Of a stretch of 45,979 bases of DNA, positions 36,701 to 45,746 are shown one piece after another. Both the position numbers and the translations under genes were made by a program. Within the stretch, counting starts at the first letter, position 1. The number at the start of each line of letters is the position of its first letter. The notes beneath the pieces were generated by a model. It had not been told where the DNA came from. It made no database searches and saw nothing but the letters and a program-made list of their open reading frames with translations. Origin of the DNA: Isotricha intestinalis (taxonomy: Eukaryota; Ciliophora; Litostomatea; Vestibuliferida; Isotrichidae); contig JAJJLU010003609.1 in NCBI GenBank assembly GCA_023807065.1, positions 1 through 45,979 on the forward strand, given 5' to 3'.

Positions 36701-39700
36701 GAATTTGGAACTAAAAATGTTTTATTATATATGCCAAATAAAGAAAGATTAATTTATTCTGGTTCTATTGATCCTATCATTGGAGGAGATTCTAGAGATG
36801 TTGCAAGAATGAGTAAAGATTATGAACTTCTTGTTCTTTCTTTTAATAGTAATGAAGTGAATGAAATTTCATTTACTATTAAATTATATCAAAAAACAAC
36901 ATATGATATTATTCTAGAAACTACTAGTTATAAAGTTGTATTCTTTAATGATGTTACTAGAGATGAAAAAATTTTCCAAAGTGTTTTTACTTATAATTCA
37001 TATTTCCCTTTTTATTATGTTGGAACTTATGAAAATAAAAGTGATTTTGAATTTTATAATGAACAAAATATTGATAAATATCAAATAAGAATTATTGATA
37101 AAATTAAAGATCATATTTTACCAAATAATTTTGATGAATTAGTTAAACCAAATTCATTTTATGAATTTAAAAATTCAAATTATGAAATTATATATATTAA
37201 TCCTTTATCTCCAGGTAATTTAAATTTAAGATTTTTCCCAAAAGAAAGTCCAGGTGTTGAAAAAAATTCTTTAAATCATGTTCATTTAAAAAAAGGAGAA
37301 AAAAAAGAAATAACAATACCAGACGATGATAATTCTATTATTAATCTTCATGTTAAATCTATAGAAAATGAAAAATTTGAATTGATTATTAATGATAATT
37401 CTACATCTGTTGATAAAGAAATTTTTACTACTATAAGAACTAATAGATTTGAATTAAAAGCTGATAAAGAAATGCTATTAACTTTTGTTGTTACTTATGG
37501 TGAGTATTATTATCATGTCGTAAAAAAAGATGAAGTTGTTAGAAATCAAAATTATATTTTGATTGAATTTAATAATACTTTAGATTATGGTAGTTATTAT
37601 GTTACTTTTAAAAGTAAAAAAGAATTAAATTATATGATGCAAATGTTATATACTCAAGATGAAAAATATTTCCCTCTTGTTGAATTAAGTAGAAATCCAA
37701 TTAACGGAAGAATTAGTGAAGCTAATGATTTTGAAGATATTGCTTTATTTGAAAGAAATCCTTATGATGAATTTAAAATTAATCCAACAAAATATAAGTT
37801 TTATTATGGAATTTCAATTCAAGACGAATACGATGAACTTAATATAACTTTTAAATATAATAAGAAAGATAAACAAAATAAATATCATATTCCACAAAAT
37901 GAATTTACTTATCTTTCAAAGAAACATAAAGTTTTAATTGCAGATACAGATAAAGAAAAAATTTATATTGAAATGAGTGTTTTAATATGTTCAAATGAAA
38001 ATAATTATCTTTTAATGAATTATGAAAATAATGATGTTTTCAGAAGAAAATTAGATTCAAAATATAATTTCTATAAATACCCTGTTTTATATAATGGAAT
38101 GGATTTTTCTTTAGAAAATCAAACAGATTCTTATGCTTTATTCTATTATAAATATTCTGATAATGATAATGATATTAATATGCAATTTATTACTGATGTA
38201 ACTTCATTTGATTCAGTTGGCAAAAAATATATTTCAATTGATAAAAAAACACTTAAATTAAATGAACAACCTCTTCCAAACTTTAAAGTAAATAAAATGA
38301 AATTATATTTACTTAAAAGAGATAATCAAGAATATTCAAATAATTATGATAATATATGTTATTTACAAAAATTAGAATCAGAAAAGAGAGATGATGTAAT
38401 TATTGAAGATTTTACAAAAGAAAAAACTCTTGAATCAAAACATGATGGAAAATGGTATATAATAGTAACTGGAGAATATACTGAAGTTATTGGAACTAAA
38501 TTATTATTATATTCAGATAAAGGAGAAATTAAAAATGGAGAAATAGTCATTGAACAAGTTAAATTTATTGAATTAAAACCAAAAGGAGAAAAACTAACAT
38601 TAACTGATAAAGTAGGATATTATTATATGGATATTTCTCAAATGGGAAAAGGAAATTATGGAAAAGAAGGTTCAATTGTATTTTCTGGAGTAACTCAAAG
38701 TATGATTTATTATAATTATGAAAGTGAAAAAGACACAAATAAATTTATAGAAAAAATAAAAAGTGATGATAGAATGTATGCTACTTTAAAAAAAGATACT
38801 AAGAATGATATAAGTGAATTTTTCTATGAAAATTATATAAGTTCATCTGATACAGTTTATTTAATTTTACAAATTGAAAATTTTGAGCCAAATTCAGGAA
38901 AAATAGAAATTCAAGCAACTGAATTTGTTAAAACTTTAGAATTAAGTGAAAATGATTTAGATAAAATTGGCAATTTAAAATGTGATACTAAACTACTTCC
39001 TTGTTATTATAGTTTGAAAATAAATCCAAATAAGTATGAATCAAAATATTTAGTTTTTAAAACTAATTCATTAGATCGTTTAATTTATAAAAATACAATT
39101 AATCCATATATATATGAAAAGTATGATCAAATAACTGATAATAATATTTGTAATTTAGTAGTTTTAAGTTATAAAAAAGAAAATGAACCTGATATTGTAG
39201 TAATATTTAAATTATATAGTTCAAATACAATTGATTTAGAAGTTAAAGGAGAAGCTTCGGATTATAAAATTGTTAAATTTTATGGAAAAAAAAGAGAAGA
39301 AAAAGTTTTCCAATCTATTTTCCCTTATAATAATTACTTCTCTTTTTATTATCTTGAATGTTATACTGACAATTCCTTTGATTATGAATTATTTAATGAA
39401 CAAAATGTAGATACTTATGAATTATATTATAATGAGGATTTAAATAAGAAAATTTTAGCAACAACTTCGGATACAAAAATTCTTCCTAATTCATTTGCAA
39501 ATCTTAACAAAAAAGCTAATGTGATATTTGTAAAACCAAAAACAGCAGGAAATTTAGTTTTAAGAATATTCCAAAAAACAACTGTTCCTTCCTTTGAAAA
39601 AGATGCTTTACATAATGTTCATCTTTACAAGGATCAAGAACAACAATTTACTTTACCATCTTTGGATAGTAGTGAATCAATTTATCTTAGCATAACTAAA

Positions 39701-42700
39701 GTAGGTAAATGTAAATTAGAATATAAAGTAGGCGAAGACTCTTATAAAACTATAGATGAAAATTTATCAGAAGAAATAAAAAATAACAAGATTACTCTTA
39801 AAGCAGATAGCGAAACTTTAGTTCTTATAACTTTAAGATATACTAAAGACTTATATTATTTAGTTAAAGAAGATTCTTCAGAACCAGTACTTAAAGTCAA
39901 TGGATATAGAAATATTTTAATTCAATATAGAAAAGATATAAATTATGGTTCATCAATAATTAAATTAAAAACAAATAAAGAACTTAATTATAAAATAGCA
40001 ATCGGACATGCATTAGATGAACATTATTTTCCTAAAGTAAGTTTAAGTAGAAATCCTATTCAATTAAAGTTTGATAATCTAAATGAAAATGAAGATTATA
40101 TTGGATTAAATAGAAATCCATATGATGAAATGAAACTTTCAATTAATTATTTTTATTATTATGCTTTAGAATTTGATACTGATGATTTTATTCTTGATGT
40201 TGAATTTGACTATCAATCAAAAGACAGAACTTATAAACAAGTTTTAGAAGAAAATAAATTAGGAGTTATTTCAGAAACATCAAAATATTATATTAGTAAC
40301 AAAGAAAGGAAAAAATATATTTCTTTAATGGCTTATGCTTGTAATTCAGGATCAATGAATAAAATTTCAATGAATTATGAATCTGATTCTTTATGGTCTG
40401 CTAATTTATTAAAAAAATATAATACATTTACATTACCAATATTATATACTGGAATATATTTTGATGAATCAATACAATCTGAAAATGTTCTTTTTTCATA
40501 TAAATTACAAAATGATGACAAAGAAGTTGATTCTAATTATATAAATAGCTTAGAAAATTTTAATAAAGGAACTGTTTCATTTACAACAGATTCAGTAGAA
40601 ATATCACATTCACTTTCATATAAGCTTCATAAGTATAAAATATATTTGCTTAAATCATCAAATAAAGCACATTCAGCAAATTATAATAATATATGTTACT
40701 TAAATAAATTAGAAAATGAATCACCTGATCCATCATTTTATATATTTGAAGAAACATCAAATTTACATAAATTTAAAAGTGATTTAAATGGAAATTACTA
40801 TATTTCAATAGTTGCTGAATTTAATGAAATTATAGCAACAAGACTTCTACTCCATTCAAGTAAAATTAATTTGGAGAATGGAACTGTTAAAAAAGAAGAA
40901 ATTAAATTTTTTGAATTATCAATGGGAAATCAAGGATTAGAATTAACTGATTCAATGGGTTATTATTATATTTCTACAAAAACTATGAAACCAACTAGTA
41001 ATAATGAAGGGTCAATTATTTTAAGTGGTCTTAAAATAGAAGACGTAAATAAATTCACAATTAAATATATTTTAACAAATGAAACAAATAAATTAGAAGA
41101 TGAATTATTAAGCAACTTCGCAAGAATCGGAAATATAGTTTATGATCCTAAATTTGATTTATATGAAATTTATTATCAATTACAAAATTATTATAATTAT
41201 TTAGTTTTTTCTGTTTCAAAAAATGTTGATTATCCAATTAATATTAAAGCTTCTGATCCTGTGAGATTTAAAGACACTGATCCAGACGGAATAAAAACAA
41301 TAACAACTTTATCTCATTCTAAAATAGATGTGCCATTTTATATGAAAGTGAAAATGGAAACTTATTTTCCAAAATCAATTTATATAGTTTTTATGTTTGA
41401 AAAAAAAGATGCTTTAATTTATCAAGGTGATAGTATAAATCCTGAAAATAATGGTCTTACTTATAATGAAATTACTGATAAAAATGATTGTAAATTTACT
41501 GTTTTAAGTTATAAATTTGATAAGCCACAAAATTCTACAATTTATTTTATTGTGAAGTTATATAACAAATTTAATACAATATCTTTTGAAGCTAAAATTG
41601 AATCTGTCTTTGAAAAAGTTGTTTTATTCAACGGGAATATGAGAGAAGAAAAAGTTTTTGAATCGATTTTTGGTTATAATAATTATTTCCCTTTTTATTA
41701 TCTTGATTGTTATAATGACCAAAAAGAAACTTTTGAAATGTATAATCAACAAAGTGAAAATTCTTATAAAATATCTTATAATGAGAAGATTAATGAAAAT
41801 ATTTTTAGCACAGGAACAAATTATAAAGAAATTAGTTCTAATTCCTTTTTTGAAATTAAAGAAAGATATAGTATTTTCTATATTAAACCATTAGGTCCTG
41901 GTAATTTAGCCTTAAGATTTTATCCTAAAATAATTCATAAAGATGTTAAAAAAAATTCAGTTAATCACTTCCATATTAAAAAAGGTGAAACAGTGTCTTT
42001 GCAATTAGAACCAAGTTTAAAAACAATATATTTAAGTATAACTAAATTAGGAAAAGGAGTTTTAACATTTAAATATGGTAGCAAAAGTGAAGATATTAAA
42101 GATGTTGTTTATACAAAACCTTTTAAAGAACAAGATACTAAAATTATATTTACATCAACTGATGATGTTTTAATTGTTTTAATTGCAAATTATGATGATT
42201 TTTATTATTTAATTAAAGATAGCATAAATATGAGAAGACCAAGTGATTTAATTATAATTCAATTTAAGAATGAAACAGAATATGGAAGAGTAAAATTATC
42301 AATAAAAGGTAAAAGAGAAACTACATATAAATTTCATATGGGATATGCAAAGGATTCAAAATATTTCCCGTTAGTAAATAATAGTAAAAATGCAATTATA
42401 AGTCAAATTGATGAATTAAATGAAAACACAGATACATTAGAATTGGAAAAAAATCCTTATGATGAATTAAAAATGTCAAGACAATTTAATTATTATTATG
42501 CTTTACAATTTAATTCTCCTGTTCTTTTAGAAGTTAATATTGATTATGTACTAAAGAATAAATTAGGTAAAGCAAATTTAAATGAAAGTGATATTGGTGT
42601 GATTAATAAAAAGAGTAATTTTTATATTAATAATTCTAAAAATCAAAAATATATTTATTTAATGAGTTATGTTTGTGGTGAATCTAAAAATGATAATTTA

Positions 42701-43447
42701 ACAATGAATTATGAAGATGATATTATTTGGAGTGGTGATTTAAAAACAAAATATAATTATTTTGAATTACCTCTTATATATAATGGTATTCATTTTGGAA
42801 TTCAAAGTAATAATGTTTCTTCATTATTTTCATATAAATTATCTAATGAAAAAAACACTGATGGTAGATTTAAGTCAGAAATAACTAATTATAAAGGTGA
42901 TAATTTAAAATATCTTAAATTTACAAATAATGAAATAAAATTTGATAGTACACCTTTAAAAGGTTTTAAAATATCAAAAACAAATGTTTATTTAATAAAA
43001 AAAAATGATACAAATGCAAATAAAATAGGTGATTTATGTTATTTAAAAATGAGAGAATCGAATAAAACAAATGATAAATCATTCTTTTCTTTATCTCAAA
43101 ATGGAGAAGGATTTAAATTTGATGAAAAAAATAAAGATATAAATGGAGATTGGCTTTTTTCAGTAGTTAGTGAATATTCAGAAGTAGTTGAAACTCAAAT
43201 TTTAGTTTATAAAGGGGAAATAACAATAAAAGATGGAAGTATAAAAATAAAAGGAGAAAAAATTTCTGGTGGAAATAAGAAATTAATAATTATTGTTTTA
43301 ATTGTTTTAGTTGTTATTGCTTTGGTTTTAATTGTATTCTTTATTTTTAGAAAGAAAGATGATATTTTAAATGATATTCCTTCTCAAGCTATTTCTTTAA
43401 TTAATGATGATAAAGAAAATCAAGGTGGAGGGTATTCAAAAATATAA
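33758..43447 (+). CDS. Giant type I membrane protein with four tandem units of about 780 residues
   Basis: This is a 3229-residue single-frame protein. It has a signal peptide (MLNPKFLLIFLFLTALSS), a huge extracellular region, one membrane helix (about 3175-3197) and a 32-residue tail ending GGGYSKI. The ectodomain is four full-length repeats (starts near residues 24, 825, 1603 and 2384). Each contains, in order, a YYY plus EGSI block, a VFxYNxYFxFYY block (near 281, 1072, 1850, 2633), a NPYDE block with YYYALEF (near 551, 1334, 2116, 2898), a Cys plus MNYE block, and a CYL block near the repeat end. The sequence looks all-beta. Repeats 2 and 3 have an extra Cys pair (CNKDNFC, CDTKLLPC). I recognise no known family; weak resemblance of the YYY/GSI block to bacterial PPC-type beta sandwiches is speculative. 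The terminal YSKI fits a YxxPhi sorting signal. Probably a surface or secretory-pathway protein. Confidence 0.9.
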   Translation: MLNPKFLLIFLFLTALSSKELYRNLQEGTISELSIEKEISVSISSEQKLYYYLDITSMKEEVNQGSILFTELEQTSDIQIYYLIVNVTTKDENKLLNLIQQDIKDSVFLTKDTINNFFEMFYYNYLPKRVDDAFNILIIEIDGANSKSSFKMKALNFPKFFLIRNDRKTEKTLEFDPNVISYYQFKLEEERYRKKTVFIYTQNKCHLLFQGNLQTQIAIDTEVLKQQSKTYLSVLKFDYQIDPEVLFTIKLYCNEKYHARVLIESTSETVALFKGERSSKIFQTVFSYDQFFNFYYVGTFEKEEKDYELFVNQKVGLFEIRTLTRVTDHILPNEYDKKLTSSFLKLNTKFEVIHISPIYPGKADFIIFKNEENVNVIKNGITHFKVSPDEDKSFTLPNNNDSPIYLTLKRIGEGSVRFTLNNKMETINNDVIYKELTGNQNSFVFNSDKEVLMEIITVYDQNLYNVVSVDGVYDVNRNGVLIQFEKGTQYYSAEIEIGLAEEDKEKSLEYIIFTNPAKNENYFPLVSKCGNPVSMQLTPSNPSQLIRLDMNPYDELKIDTSYPYYYAIEFVNNKDIKKLNVSINYIEKTKNDVIKEGSITLFGRTKNYDLEDANANKYLLVMTSKCVGKLENTLYIKYQDNEIWKGTLGHKYNIFQLSAIYNGISFDLEDRNNRIFVSYKYLENEYKNLAAYQSELELFNIVYNKYVTLSTSSPTKLEISQPFRQSKISSNKMYLLKADVYSKTYDDLCYLYSVEKEDTQSPDNFKVIEVKELTYTFNEDSQYNGNWYLVIVSYFTEPVANQLITFAKEVKINNGVVTVNDSHDFEELKIGTTTKLNKRKKYYYLNITDSKAREGSILFKGNLPTEELSINTVYINTDEPDNEEFYKKLQSEYVVGNELVYDPVNDNYELFYLKFIDDQPGKNLYLLIEIISLSNIDFDITPIDFPLVHEINEHELSSFRKLECNKDNFCYHLIKIKPSTDEFGTKNVLLYMPNKERLIYSGSIDPIIGGDSRDVARMSKDYELLVLSFNSNEVNEISFTIKLYQKTTYDIILETTSYKVVFFNDVTRDEKIFQSVFTYNSYFPFYYVGTYENKSDFEFYNEQNIDKYQIRIIDKIKDHILPNNFDELVKPNSFYEFKNSNYEIIYINPLSPGNLNLRFFPKESPGVEKNSLNHVHLKKGEKKEITIPDDDNSIINLHVKSIENEKFELIINDNSTSVDKEIFTTIRTNRFELKADKEMLLTFVVTYGEYYYHVVKKDEVVRNQNYILIEFNNTLDYGSYYVTFKSKKELNYMMQMLYTQDEKYFPLVELSRNPINGRISEANDFEDIALFERNPYDEFKINPTKYKFYYGISIQDEYDELNITFKYNKKDKQNKYHIPQNEFTYLSKKHKVLIADTDKEKIYIEMSVLICSNENNYLLMNYENNDVFRRKLDSKYNFYKYPVLYNGMDFSLENQTDSYALFYYKYSDNDNDINMQFITDVTSFDSVGKKYISIDKKTLKLNEQPLPNFKVNKMKLYLLKRDNQEYSNNYDNICYLQKLESEKRDDVIIEDFTKEKTLESKHDGKWYIIVTGEYTEVIGTKLLLYSDKGEIKNGEIVIEQVKFIELKPKGEKLTLTDKVGYYYMDISQMGKGNYGKEGSIVFSGVTQSMIYYNYESEKDTNKFIEKIKSDDRMYATLKKDTKNDISEFFYENYISSSDTVYLILQIENFEPNSGKIEIQATEFVKTLELSENDLDKIGNLKCDTKLLPCYYSLKINPNKYESKYLVFKTNSLDRLIYKNTINPYIYEKYDQITDNNICNLVVLSYKKENEPDIVVIFKLYSSNTIDLEVKGEASDYKIVKFYGKKREEKVFQSIFPYNNYFSFYYLECYTDNSFDYELFNEQNVDTYELYYNEDLNKKILATTSDTKILPNSFANLNKKANVIFVKPKTAGNLVLRIFQKTTVPSFEKDALHNVHLYKDQEQQFTLPSLDSSESIYLSITKVGKCKLEYKVGEDSYKTIDENLSEEIKNNKITLKADSETLVLITLRYTKDLYYLVKEDSSEPVLKVNGYRNILIQYRKDINYGSSIIKLKTNKELNYKIAIGHALDEHYFPKVSLSRNPIQLKFDNLNENEDYIGLNRNPYDEMKLSINYFYYYALEFDTDDFILDVEFDYQSKDRTYKQVLEENKLGVISETSKYYISNKERKKYISLMAYACNSGSMNKISMNYESDSLWSANLLKKYNTFTLPILYTGIYFDESIQSENVLFSYKLQNDDKEVDSNYINSLENFNKGTVSFTTDSVEISHSLSYKLHKYKIYLLKSSNKAHSANYNNICYLNKLENESPDPSFYIFEETSNLHKFKSDLNGNYYISIVAEFNEIIATRLLLHSSKINLENGTVKKEEIKFFELSMGNQGLELTDSMGYYYISTKTMKPTSNNEGSIILSGLKIEDVNKFTIKYILTNETNKLEDELLSNFARIGNIVYDPKFDLYEIYYQLQNYYNYLVFSVSKNVDYPINIKASDPVRFKDTDPDGIKTITTLSHSKIDVPFYMKVKMETYFPKSIYIVFMFEKKDALIYQGDSINPENNGLTYNEITDKNDCKFTVLSYKFDKPQNSTIYFIVKLYNKFNTISFEAKIESVFEKVVLFNGNMREEKVFESIFGYNNYFPFYYLDCYNDQKETFEMYNQQSENSYKISYNEKINENIFSTGTNYKEISSNSFFEIKERYSIFYIKPLGPGNLALRFYPKIIHKDVKKNSVNHFHIKKGETVSLQLEPSLKTIYLSITKLGKGVLTFKYGSKSEDIKDVVYTKPFKEQDTKIIFTSTDDVLIVLIANYDDFYYLIKDSINMRRPSDLIIIQFKNETEYGRVKLSIKGKRETTYKFHMGYAKDSKYFPLVNNSKNAIISQIDELNENTDTLELEKNPYDELKMSRQFNYYYALQFNSPVLLEVNIDYVLKNKLGKANLNESDIGVINKKSNFYINNSKNQKYIYLMSYVCGESKNDNLTMNYEDDIIWSGDLKTKYNYFELPLIYNGIHFGIQSNNVSSLFSYKLSNEKNTDGRFKSEITNYKGDNLKYLKFTNNEIKFDSTPLKGFKISKTNVYLIKKNDTNANKIGDLCYLKMRESNKTNDKSFFSLSQNGEGFKFDEKNKDINGDWLFSVVSEYSEVVETQILVYKGEITIKDGSIKIKGEKISGGNKKLIIIVLIVLVVIALVLIVFFIFRKKDDILNDIPSQAISLINDDKENQGGGYSKI
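33830..36229 (+). repeat. Giant protein repeat unit 1
   Basis: First of four tandem coding units. Landmarks: KLYYYLDIT near the start, FSYDQFFNFYYVGTFE, MNPYDELKIDTSYPYYYAIE, CVGKLENTLYIKYQDNEIW, DDLCYLYSVEKED. It is slightly longer than the others and lacks the mid-unit Cys pair. Confidence 0.85.
36230..38563 (+). repeat. Giant protein repeat unit 2
   Basis: Second unit, opening FEELKIGTTTKLNKRKKYYY. Landmarks: EGSILFKG, LECNKDNFCYHL, FTYNSYFPFYYVGTYE, RNPYDEFKINPTKYKFYYG, YDNICYLQKLESE. Confidence 0.9.
38564..40906 (+). repeat. Giant protein repeat unit 3
   Basis: Third unit, opening FIELKPKGEKLTLTDKVGYY. Landmarks: EGSIVFSG, LKCDTKLLPCYYSLK, FPYNNYFSFYYLECYTD, NRNPYDEMKLSINYFYYYAL, YNNICYLNKLENE. 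Confidence 0.9.
40907..43240 (+). repeat. Giant protein repeat unit 4
   Basis: Fourth unit, opening FFELSMGNQGLELTDSMGYY. Landmarks: EGSIILSG, FGYNNYFPFYYLDCYND, KNPYDELKMSRQFNYYYALQ, CGESKNDNLTMNYEDDIIW, GDLCYLKMRESNK. It has no mid-unit Cys pair. A short GGNKK linker and the membrane helix follow. Confidence 0.9.
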
Positions 43448-43813
43448 TTTTCTCTTTGAAAAATAAATTCTTAATATTAGTAATATTTAAATTTTAAATA
43501 ATAAAAAAATAACTTTATTTATTATTATCAAATTAAATATTTTAAATTTTGTTTTTTATTTTATCTAAATTATAACCTAAAGAAATCCCTTTTCTTCCTT
43601 TCATTTCTCCTTTTTTTCAAGCTTATTGTTTTTTTCATTAAAATATTTATTTATAAATCTTTCAATCTAAGATTTATTTATTTTTCCTTGTAAAATTTTA
43701 TTTTCATTTTTAAATTATTATCCAATTATATATTAAATTAAATTAATAATTTCTGTAATATATACCAAATATTATTAAAAATAAATATATTATTTACATT
43801 AATTATTTTATTT
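43448..43813. other. Convergent intergenic region, giant protein / AGC kinase
   Basis: These 366 bases separate two stop codons. It is A/T-rich with a small pyrimidine-rich patch at about 43586-43618 (plus strand). It probably holds both 3' processing sites; no gene seen. Confidence 0.6.
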
Positions 43814-45418
43814 TTATTTATCTTGAGGTTTATCATCCGTTGATTCTTCTTCACTGAATTTTCCTTTTGAATTTAATTGTTTAAGAAAATCAACAGGCAT
43901 TTTTGGTCTATCTTTATGGGAAAAATCATATTTATTTAAATCATACTTTCTAGTTTTATTAGGATTATTAAATACATTATTAAAAGTTTGTCCTAATTTT
44001 AAATTTTTTGATTTTTTATTTCTACTTAAATCTTGTTTTTTTACTGAATCCATTTCTTCATCACTAAAACCATTTTTTTCCTTTTCTTCTAAGACTTTAT
44101 ATATCATATGAGGATTAACATAATTTATTAAGTTATTTTTTTTTGTATTTTTTAAAATCATTTTATTTAAATCATCCATAGATAAATGAGATTTCTTTTT
44201 TAAATCATTTCCAATATTTCTACTTTTATTAGTATTAAATAAACTAGTTGTATTCTTCATCTCTTTATTATTTCTATTAACATTATCATTTTGACTAGAA
44301 TCATTATCACTTAAAATATTATCTTCTTCAATTAAATTTTTAATATTTTGATCTTTCCTTCTATCATAATATTCATATAATTTAAATTCATTTAAATATT
44401 TTTGGCTTTTTTTAATTTTCATATATCTTTCAATAGTTTTTAATCCTTTTTTATGAGTAGGATAATAATAACTATCATTCATTTTTTCATAAAAATCAGG
44501 AGAATAAGGCGGATTAATTTTTTGTAAATATAAATCTTTCCAATTAAAATATTTAAGCCAAGGATGTTGTTTAATTTCTAAAATACCATTATAACCTAAT
44601 CTTCTATTAGGTTTCCTAATAATTAATTTATTAATAAAATCAGCACTTTCTTTACTCCAACCTTGAGGAATAAATTTAGAATAAATTTGTATTTGTTGAC
44701 TCATAATTTGTTCTTTAATTTCTCTTCTATTTCTCCCATTATAAGGTCTTTTTTTAAACATTAATTCATAAGCAATAATTCCAAGAGCATAATAATCAAC
44801 ACAAAAACTATGATTTAAATTACTTAAAACTTCAGGCGCCATATATCCTGGAGTTCCTGAGTTTTCATTTGAATTATCTATATTTTTTTTATATATTTTA
44901 GCAATTCCAAAATCAGTTAATTTTAAATAACCTTTTTTATCAAAAACTAAGTTTTCTGGTTTAATATCTCTATGAATAATATTATTACTATGAACATATT
45001 CTAAAGCTAATATAATGCAACTTATTAAAAATTTAGATTGTTCTTCAGTGAATTTTTTAGTTAAACATAAATGAAAACGTAAATCTCCTCCACTTAATAA
45101 ATCTAAGACTAAATATAAATGATCTTTATCTTGAAAAGCATATTGCATGTTTATTATAAATGGATGAAATATTTTTGATAATAAATCTCTTTCTGCTTTT
45201 ACTGAAACTTCACTGTGACTGTCTATTATTTTAGCTTTTGACATTTCTTTCATTGCAAAAAATTGTTTATATTTTCTTTGATATACTTTCCAAACTTTTC
45301 CAAAACCTCCTTTTCCTATTATTGATATATATTCAAAAGAATTTTTTGTTATTATTTCTGTTTTTTCTTTGTTTTCAATGTTTTGATTTAATGAATTTAA
45401 TGAGTTTTTTTGTCCCAT
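43814..45418 (-). CDS. AGC-family Ser/Thr protein kinase, YANK/STK32-like, probably N-myristoylated
   Basis: This is a 534-residue kinase. The Gly loop GKGGFG is at 35-40, catalytic Lys57 in AMKEM, HRDIKPEN from 149, DFG 169-171 and APE 194-196, so all catalytic motifs are present. DLLSGGDLRFHL, SFCVDYYALGIIAYELMFKK and NRREIKEQI match YANK/STK32 and the large ciliate set of similar kinases. The frame begins MGQKNS; Gly2 with Ser6 fits N-myristoylation, suggesting membrane or ciliary localisation. The 200-residue C-terminal extension is Asn/Lys/Ser-rich with no recognised domain and no clear AGC hydrophobic motif. Substrate unknown. The right-hand spacer to the window end is mostly A/T. Confidence 0.93.
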   Translation of the reverse strand: MGQKNSLNSLNQNIENKEKTEIITKNSFEYISIIGKGGFGKVWKVYQRKYKQFFAMKEMSKAKIIDSHSEVSVKAERDLLSKIFHPFIINMQYAFQDKDHLYLVLDLLSGGDLRFHLCLTKKFTEEQSKFLISCIILALEYVHSNNIIHRDIKPENLVFDKKGYLKLTDFGIAKIYKKNIDNSNENSGTPGYMAPEVLSNLNHSFCVDYYALGIIAYELMFKKRPYNGRNRREIKEQIMSQQIQIYSKFIPQGWSKESADFINKLIIRKPNRRLGYNGILEIKQHPWLKYFNWKDLYLQKINPPYSPDFYEKMNDSYYYPTHKKGLKTIERYMKIKKSQKYLNEFKLYEYYDRRKDQNIKNLIEEDNILSDNDSSQNDNVNRNNKEMKNTTSLFNTNKSRNIGNDLKKKSHLSMDDLNKMILKNTKKNNLINYVNPHMIYKVLEEKEKNGFSDEEMDSVKKQDLSRNKKSKNLKLGQTFNNVFNNPNKTRKYDLNKYDFSHKDRPKMPVDFLKQLNSKGKFSEEESTDDKPQDK

Positions 45419-45746
45419 TATTTATTTTTGTTTATTTTATTTATTTATATTCAGTTTTATTAATTAAACATTTTTTTTTGAGCTTTTTTTAATTAATCTT
45501 AAAATAAAAATACAAATTAATCTATGTTTTAAAATTAAATGATTTATAAATTAAAAATTTAAAAATTGTTTTTATTATAATCTTTAATAATAAATTCTTC
45601 ATTAAATGTGTTGTAAATCTATTGCTTTATAAGGAATTTTTTCAAAATTATTAAAATTTTATTTGATTGTCTATTAAAAATAAAAATTAATAAATATATA
45701 AAAAAAAATTTGAAATAGATTTTTTTAAAACCAAAAAACTTAAAAT
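45419..45746. other. A/T-rich spacer upstream of the kinase gene
   Basis: It contains T runs and short palindromic A/T patches. No open frame of note, RNA gene or factor site seen. Confidence 0.55.

Noticed and set aside
33758..43447. The four units as separate genes mis-joined by assembly
   Set aside because: There is one signal peptide at the start and one membrane segment at the end, no stop between units, and the units differ too much in sequence to be collapsed or duplicated reads.
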